Of a stretch of 8,564 nt of DNA, positions 1 to 5,800 are shown one piece after another. Position numbers and translations under genes: made by a program. The notes under the pieces were generated by a model. The model saw nothing but the letters and a program-made list of their open reading frames with translations. It was not told the origin of the DNA and made no database searches. The DNA comes from Planctomycetaceae bacterium (GTDB taxonomy: Bacteria; Planctomycetota; Planctomycetia; Planctomycetales; Planctomycetaceae), in contig DLVV01000174.1 of assembly GCA_003445035.1 (NCBI GenBank), positions 1-8,564 on the forward strand. Direction: 5' to 3'. The first letter of the stretch is position 1, and the number at the start of each line of letters is the position of its first letter.

Positions 1-15
1 CCGGTCGGTCCGCTC

Positions 16-1947
16 ATGGACGCCAAATCCTCTCCTCTTCCGACCGAACCCCCCAGTTCGCCCCCCCGCCGGGTCTCTCCGGTGACCTGGGCAGGTTTCG
101 GCTTCGCAGCCGTTCTCCTGGCCCTGGCTGTCTGGCCGTCGGCCGACGGCCCACGCCTGGCCCTAAAGCCCACCCCACCACCACTGCCTCCGATCGGTGA
201 AACCGGGTACCAAAACGCCGCCGAAAGCGAATGGGTCGGCGTGTCGGCGTGTGCCAAGTGCCACTCGGAGATCGCCAAACACTATTCACAATCGTCCCAT
301 GCCAGTGCCTTGGCCGAAGTTTCCCCCGACGCCGAACCGCCCGATACCGAATTCGCCCACCCGGCCTCGGGACGCCGCTACCGCGTCTATCGCAAGGACG
401 GGCGATTGCGGCATCGCGAGACAATTGCGACCGAGAACGGGGACGATCTTGTCCTCGCAGATCACCCTGTCTCAATGGTCGTCGGCACGGGCCACCAGGG
501 CCGCACGTACCTGGTCAATCTCGACGGATTTCTCATGCAGAGTCCCGTCACCTGGTACGCCGATGGTAAGCGTTGGCGTCTGGCTCCCGGCTACGACCGT
601 GGCGACCATCTTTCCTTCGAACGTCCCATCCCTGTCGACTGCCTGATCTGCCATGCGGGCCGATCCGAATCCATCGACGGAGCCTACCACCGGGTGAAAG
701 TCCACGAACGCCAGATTGGCTGCGAACGTTGCCACGGATCCGGCTCGTTGCACGTCACGGCTCGACGCCGGCAGGCCGACACCGACCCGATCGCCAAAGA
801 TGACGACCGGACAATCGTTCATCCCGGCCGACTGTCACGGGAGCGGCTCGAGTCGGTTTGCGCGCAGTGCCACCTACAGAACAAGGCGGCGGCGAACCTG
901 AGAAACCGACGACTGGTCGACTTCCGGCCGGGGCAGAGACTGGCCGAATTCCGTGCGCACTATGTGCTCGAGGAATCCAGCGGAGGCATGACCGTCGTCG
1001 GCCACGTCGAGCAGCTCCACCAAAGCCGCTGCTACACCCAGACCGAAACGCTGACCTGTACGACCTGCCACGACCCGCACCGACACGTGGCCCAACCCGA
1101 AGCCGCCACGCTCCACCGGGCCAAGTGTCTCGAGTGTCACCAGCCCGACGCCTGCGGGCTGCCCACCGATGGCATGCGTCGCCGGAAAGTCTCGGACCAC
1201 TGTGCCGAATGCCACATGCCACGGACAACCACCGAAATCCCCCACGTCGCCTCGACCCACCACCGCATCGGCATCCACGACACCGATCCGAGCCGTCCGA
1301 ACTCCGCCGGACGACGGTTCTCACCCGGCACGCTCCAGCCGCTCCACGACCTCTCACACCTCCCTCCGCTCGACCAGGACCGTTGCCTGGGACTGGCCTA
1401 CCGGCAACTGGCCAGCAAGCAGACCGACCGGGAACTGGCGTCGGTCTTTCGTCTCCGAGCCCGTCGCATCCTGCGGCGAACCTTCGACGCGGGACTCGAG
1501 GACGCCGAACTGCTGGCTGCCCTGGCCGACCTCGACCAGTCCTCCAATCCTGCCGACGCCGGTCAAACGGCCGCAAGAGCCCTGGAGCGGGATACGGAAT
1601 TGACCGCACAGGACCGAGTCAACTCCCTGGCCGTCCAGGCCAATTCGCTGATCATCACCGAAAAATTCGCCGACGCCATTCCGGTACTCGAACGGCTCGT
1701 CCGCCTCCACCGCAACACCGGAGCCTGGCTGCAACTGAGCCAGTGCCGGATGTCCACCGGAGACACCCCGGGGGCGATCGCAGCGGCCGAACAGGCCGTC
1801 GCCATCGGGCCACAGCGTCCCGAAATCCGAACTTACCTCGCGAGACTCCTTCGCCAGGCTGGAAAAACCGACCGGGCGAGGGAACAGCAGCGGGCTGCCG
1901 ACGCTCTGAATCGCGGCCGACGTGGCGGCCCGGATCGCACCCGCTAG
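16..1947 (+). CDS. Membrane-anchored heptaheme cytochrome c with C-terminal TPR region
   Basis: 643 aa. A proline-rich N-terminus with two arginines (18-19) precedes one hydrophobic segment at about 23-40, so the rest should lie in the periplasm. Seven CXXCH haem c attachment motifs are visible: CAKCH (79-83), CLICH (209-213), CERCH (236-240), CAQCH (282-286), CTTCH (348-352), CLECH (371-375) and CAECH (396-400). Between haems 1 and 2 is a haem-free beta-rich stretch with a VVGTGHQGR...YADGKRWRLAPGY signature (about 155-193), which I associate with c554-like cytochromes carrying TPRs. Residues about 455-635 are helical, with three TPR-like units from about 533. The likely role is periplasmic electron transfer, with the TPRs docking partner proteins. 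The substrate is unknown and no enzymatic site is evident. The start at 16 suits the membrane anchor, but the frame is open to the window edge and no ribosome-binding site is visible, so the real start could lie further upstream. Confidence 0.9.
   Translation: MDAKSSPLPTEPPSSPPRRVSPVTWAGFGFAAVLLALAVWPSADGPRLALKPTPPPLPPIGETGYQNAAESEWVGVSACAKCHSEIAKHYSQSSHASALAEVSPDAEPPDTEFAHPASGRRYRVYRKDGRLRHRETIATENGDDLVLADHPVSMVVGTGHQGRTYLVNLDGFLMQSPVTWYADGKRWRLAPGYDRGDHLSFERPIPVDCLICHAGRSESIDGAYHRVKVHERQIGCERCHGSGSLHVTARRRQADTDPIAKDDDRTIVHPGRLSRERLESVCAQCHLQNKAAANLRNRRLVDFRPGQRLAEFRAHYVLEESSGGMTVVGHVEQLHQSRCYTQTETLTCTTCHDPHRHVAQPEAATLHRAKCLECHQPDACGLPTDGMRRRKVSDHCAECHMPRTTTEIPHVASTHHRIGIHDTDPSRPNSAGRRFSPGTLQPLHDLSHLPPLDQDRCLGLAYRQLASKQTDRELASVFRLRARRILRRTFDAGLEDAELLAALADLDQSSNPADAGQTAARALERDTELTAQDRVNSLAVQANSLIITEKFADAIPVLERLVRLHRNTGAWLQLSQCRMSTGDTPGAIAAAEQAVAIGPQRPEIRTYLARLLRQAGKTDRAREQQRAADALNRGRRGGPDRTR
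70..135 (+). other. Predicted N-terminal membrane anchor of the heptaheme cytochrome
   Basis: Encodes residues about 19-40 of the first cytochrome: an arginine followed by an uninterrupted hydrophobic stretch (VTWAGFGFAAVLLALAVW). It is either an uncleaved signal anchor or a Sec signal peptide. No convincing AXA cleavage site follows, so an anchor is more likely. It supports placing the haem region outside the cytoplasm, where cytochrome c maturation takes place. Confidence 0.7.
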
Positions 1948-1955
1948 ACCGATCC
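1932..1955 (+). other. Small inverted repeat around the cytochrome stop codon
   Basis: GGATCG at 1932-1937 pairs with CGATCC at 1950-1955, extendable by one C:G pair to 1931/1956. The 12-base loop contains the TAG stop. A second small palindrome, CCAAC-C-GTTGG, follows at 1957-1967. No T-run follows either one, so neither is a convincing intrinsic terminator. They may form transcript 3' structure between the cytochrome and the methyltransferase, or may be chance in GC-rich DNA. Confidence 0.2.
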
Positions 1956-2009
1956 GCCAACCGTTGGCCGCACCCCGGGCGGGCCTCACACCGCGACAGC
2001 GTATTCCTC

Positions 2010-2039
2010 TTGCGGTCGGCGACGCCGTTGTCCGATACT
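2010..2039 (+). promoter_or_regulatory. Weak candidate promoter for the methyltransferase gene
   Basis: TTGCGG (2010-2015) and GATACT (2034-2039), 18 bases apart, loosely resemble sigma70-type -35 and -10 boxes, each matching four of six positions. They lie about 40 bases upstream of the chosen ATG at 2078, in the only AT-containing part of the 130-base gap after the cytochrome. Chance similarity is quite possible, and read-through from the cytochrome gene is an alternative. Confidence 0.2.
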
Positions 2040-2077
2040 CCCGCTCCCATTTTATTCCCCACCGGCCACGCCAACGG

Positions 2078-2848
2078 ATGGCAATGCCCGAATCCGAGAC
2101 CAGCTACCGGCAGTCCCACCAGGGGCGTGGTCTCGACTACCACGACCACTTCACCCGCAACCCACGACGGCGGATGATGTGGAAAATCGAACAGCGGATC
2201 CTCGACCGCGTACTCGACCAGGTCCACGACGAACAGGCCGACGAAATCGCGTACCTCGATTTCGCCTGCGGCACCGGCCGGGTGCTCGCCTTTGTCTCGG
2301 CCCGCACCGACACCGCCACGGGCGTCGACATCTCCGGATCGATGCTGGAAGTCGCCGCGACCAGTGCACCGAAGGCGGAGTTGATTTCGGCGGACATCAC
2401 GCTCGGCAACTCACCGCTGACGGGCCGCACCTTTGACCTGATCACCGCCTTCCGGTTCTTCCCCAACGCCGAGGAATCGTTGCGGACAGAGGCCATCTCG
2501 GCACTGGCCGCCTGCCTGAAACCCGGAGGACGACTGATCCTCAACAACCACCGCAGCCGCTCATCGCTGCGGCAACGGCTGGTCCGCCTGCTGACGCTCG
2601 GACGCCGAGGCCATTCGGGGATGAGCCACCAGGAGGTGACACGGCTGGTCACCGCCGCCGGGCTGGAGATCGAGCAGATCGCTCACGCCGGGGTCGTGCC
2701 CGAGCACGAGTGGCTACTGCTGAGGCCACGGTTCGTTGTCGAATGGTTCGAACGGCTGGCAACTCAACTGCCGCTCTCGCCTTTGGCCGAGAACCTGATC
2801 TACACCTGCCGCCGACCCGTGGCCGAGACGGTCCGGCAGGCGGCTTGA
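2078..2848 (+). CDS. Class I SAM-dependent methyltransferase
   Basis: 256 aa from ATG 2078, a usual length for a stand-alone Rossmann-fold methyltransferase. Motif I is DFACGTG (61-67), binding SAM. The acidic residue ending the second strand is D84 in GVDISGSML. The next motif is SADI (104-107), followed by FDLITAFRF (119-127) and the LKPGGRLIL segment (147-155) typical of the class I core. The C-terminal part (about 180-256) should cap or select the acceptor, which cannot be named from sequence; small-molecule, lipid or glycan acceptors are all possible. The frame is open upstream to a GTG at 1922, overlapping the cytochrome end. That extension is Pro/Arg-rich and unlike a domain, so ATG 2078 is preferred, with ATG 2084 as an alternative. 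No clear Shine-Dalgarno precedes either. The gene lies downstream of the cytochrome in the same orientation and ends 6 bases from the oppositely oriented RTX gene. Confidence 0.88.
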   Translation: MAMPESETSYRQSHQGRGLDYHDHFTRNPRRRMMWKIEQRILDRVLDQVHDEQADEIAYLDFACGTGRVLAFVSARTDTATGVDISGSMLEVAATSAPKAELISADITLGNSPLTGRTFDLITAFRFFPNAEESLRTEAISALAACLKPGGRLILNNHRSRSSLRQRLVRLLTLGRRGHSGMSHQEVTRLVTAAGLEIEQIAHAGVVPEHEWLLLRPRFVVEWFERLATQLPLSPLAENLIYTCRRPVAETVRQAA

Positions 2849-2854
2849 CCTCCT

Positions 2855-5800
2855 CTAGACGGCATCCAGTTCGGTCAACAGCGCGGCGGGTGCCTGGAAC
2901 GTCTCGTCGATCTCGCTGGCGAGTCCGAAGACCAGGTCCGCTCCTTCACCGCCGGCCACTGTGTCCCGCGTGCCGCCCTGGCCCTTGACGTAATCGTCGC
3001 CGAGATTGCCGAGTACGAGATCCGCTCCGGAACCGGCCAGCAGCGTGTCGTTGCCGTCGCCACCGAACATGGTGTCATCACCACGGGCTCCGACAATCTT
3101 GTCGTCCCCGTCGCCGCCACCCATCTGGTCGTCACCGCGTTCACCGAGCATGTGATCGTCGCCGTCACCACCGACCAGCGTGTCGTCGCCGAAACCGCCT
3201 TTCAGGCTGTCGTTGCCGTGGTCACCCAGCAGCCGATCGTTGCCGTTGTTGCCGAAAATGCTGTCGTCATCACGGCCGCCATCGAGCACGTCGTCACCGA
3301 TTCCGCCATAAATCCGGTCGGCACCACCACCGCCCATCAGGCTGTCGTCACCGGACTTGCCGTTGAGCGTATCGCGGCCGGTGCCACCCGTGGCGGTGTC
3401 GTCGCCGACGCCACCCACCAGCAGGTCCCGATCCGCACCACCGAACAGCACGTCATCACCCGAGTTGCCATCGATGGAGTCGAAACCGTCTTCCCCGTGC
3501 AACTGGTCATCGCCGTCACTGCCGTCGATGCTGTCGTCGCCGGCACCACCGAAGACCGTATCACCACCGGCCCCGGCAACCACCAGGTCGTCACCGTCGC
3601 CTGCGTTGATGGTGTCGTCGCCGAGACTGCCGGTGATCGTGTCGTTGCCGTCGCCCCCGTCGAAGATCAACCGGACCTCGCCCGGATCAGCTCCGTTGGC
3701 ATCGAGCACGTCGTTTCCGTTTTCCCCGGCCACCCGAACCAGCAGGCTGGGCACACCAAGCAGATCGGGAACGGTGATCGTGTCGTCCCCGTCACCGGGC
3801 TGGAACTCGAGCACCTCCGAGGACCACTCGACGTTGGCCCGGTGCGTGCCATCCGACACCTGCAACCTCGTCTCGGTCTGCAACGTCAGGTCATGGGCAT
3901 TGGGGAGCACCGAGAACGCCTGCACGCCCGCGTCGCCACGAGCATGAACGACGTCGTAGCCGTCGTCGCCGTGCAGGTCGTCGGATCCCGCACCGTGCCA
4001 CCAGACCAGGACATCGTCGCCGGCCTCGCCGTGGAGCGTGTCGGCACCACCCTGGCCATCCAGGGTGTCGTCACCGGCTCCGCCGGCCAGTGTGTCGGCA
4101 CCACCGCCACCGTAGATCGCGTCGATTCCTCCACCACCGGAAACGCTGTCGTTGCCGTTGCCACCACTGATCCGATCAGAACCCTCACCGGCCAGGATCG
4201 TGTCGTTGCCGTTGCGGCCCCGCAGGGTGTCGTCCATCCCCAGGTTGGGAACCGGCGGCGGAGGTGGGGGGGTGTCGATGGGAACACTTCCGCCCAACGC
4301 GGAAATGTATGCGGTCGTGTCCAACGCGGTGTCGATCACATCGGCGACGATGAACGTGACCTGGTTGCCGGTGCTGCCAGCCCCGACATTGGTCTGGAAC
4401 TGCAACACGGCTTCCCCAGACGGAGCCAGCACCGCGTTGAGCTCGGTGCCGGCGATCGACGTCATGTCGGGATGGTCGATGTTGACCGGCAACCCGTCGA
4501 CCAGGGCGATGTTGACGCCATTGACATAGAGTCCGAAGCCGTCGGTGAAAGACCCGACAAAGACCGGCCATTCCTCGGAACCGAAAACGACATCGAAGAA
4601 CAACGAGTCGAAACCGGGCAACATGTCAAAGAAGACATCGATCTGCGTGACGTCGTTGTGATCCAAGGTGCCACCGGTGATCGGATCCAGCAGCACTTCC
4701 TGCGCGGCAGTCGCAGGGACACTGAAACTGGTGGAATTCGCACCGCCGGAATCCGGACCGTCGCTGTAATCTGTGGCGTCCCCGGTGCTGATCACGATGC
4801 CCGGACGCGACAGGCCATAGGTCGCGTCCGTTCCGATCGTGTAGGTGCCCGTGGAGGTTTCTCCGGTGCCGAGCGAGTGACCTTGCACGTTGATGCCGGT
4901 CACCACCAGCCCCGTACCACCGCCGCCCGTCAGGGCATTGATCAACTGCACCGTATCAAGAGTCGGCGTGACGACCAGGCCACCGGGAGGGAGATCGTCG
5001 TCATCGACGATTCGCCCCTCGCCCAACCCGTCGAAAATCGTCGCATTGACCGGGTTGAACAGGCTGATGAAGAACGTTTCCTCGATCACCTCGTCGATCG
5101 TGTCACCGAACACATCGATGACAATGGACTGGGATGTCTGGCCCGGAGCGAAGGTCAGCGTACCGGAGTCCGAGAGGTAATCGCTGCCCCCGATCGCGGT
5201 GCCCCCCTCAGGAGTGCCATCGGAACTTGTTCCGTAACCGACCGTCACTGTGTCCTCGACAGGCGTGGAAATCGTGACGGTGAAGATCGCCTGGGTGATC
5301 CCCGAATCGCCCTCGGGATCGATCCGCACGTCGTCGATCGAGAGACTCGAGAGTGTCCGACTGTCGAGGAAGTCATTGCCCGAGCCACCGTCGAGCGAGT
5401 CGCTGCCGACTCCGGCCGTCAACGAATCGTTGCCGTTTTGCCCCTGGATGGTATCGTCGCCGAACGAACCATCAAGCTCGTCGTCGCCACTGCCGCCAAA
5501 GATCCGGTCATCTCCATCGGCAGCGAGCACGGTGTCCTGCCCACTACCACCGTTGAGCACATCGCCGGCATCGGGCGGGGTGACGGTGATCGTGACCGTG
5601 GCCGGCAGGCTGACCTGTCCGTCATTGTCGGCGATCGAGTAGGCGAACGAATCGGTGCCGCTGAAACCGGTATCGGGAGTGTAGGACACTCGCCCGTCAC
5701 CCAGGCTCACTGCCGCCCCGTTGGACGGCTGAGAGTTGATCGTGATCGACCCGAAATCGAGCACTCCATCGGTGTCCGAATCGTTACTGACCACATCGAT

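Noticed and set aside
1931..1967. Inverted repeats after the cytochrome as an intrinsic terminator.
   Set aside because: The stems are only 5 to 7 bp, and no T-run follows.
1922..2077. A GTG-initiated N-terminal extension of the methyltransferase overlapping the cytochrome end.
   Set aside because: The 52 added residues are Pro/Arg-rich and resemble translated intergenic DNA. The Rossmann core is complete from ATG 2078.
858..2177. A 439-codon plus-strand frame overlapping the cytochrome and the start of the methyltransferase.
   Set aside because: It is Pro/Arg-rich with no domain and is out of frame with the CXXCH-bearing cytochrome. The same holds for the long minus-strand frames at 755-1609 and 1354-1989.
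2924..3658. Regular 27-base periodicity that could suggest a CRISPR-like or minisatellite array.
   Set aside because: The units are diverged at DNA level, have no spacers and are in frame. They are fully explained by RTX nonapeptide codons.
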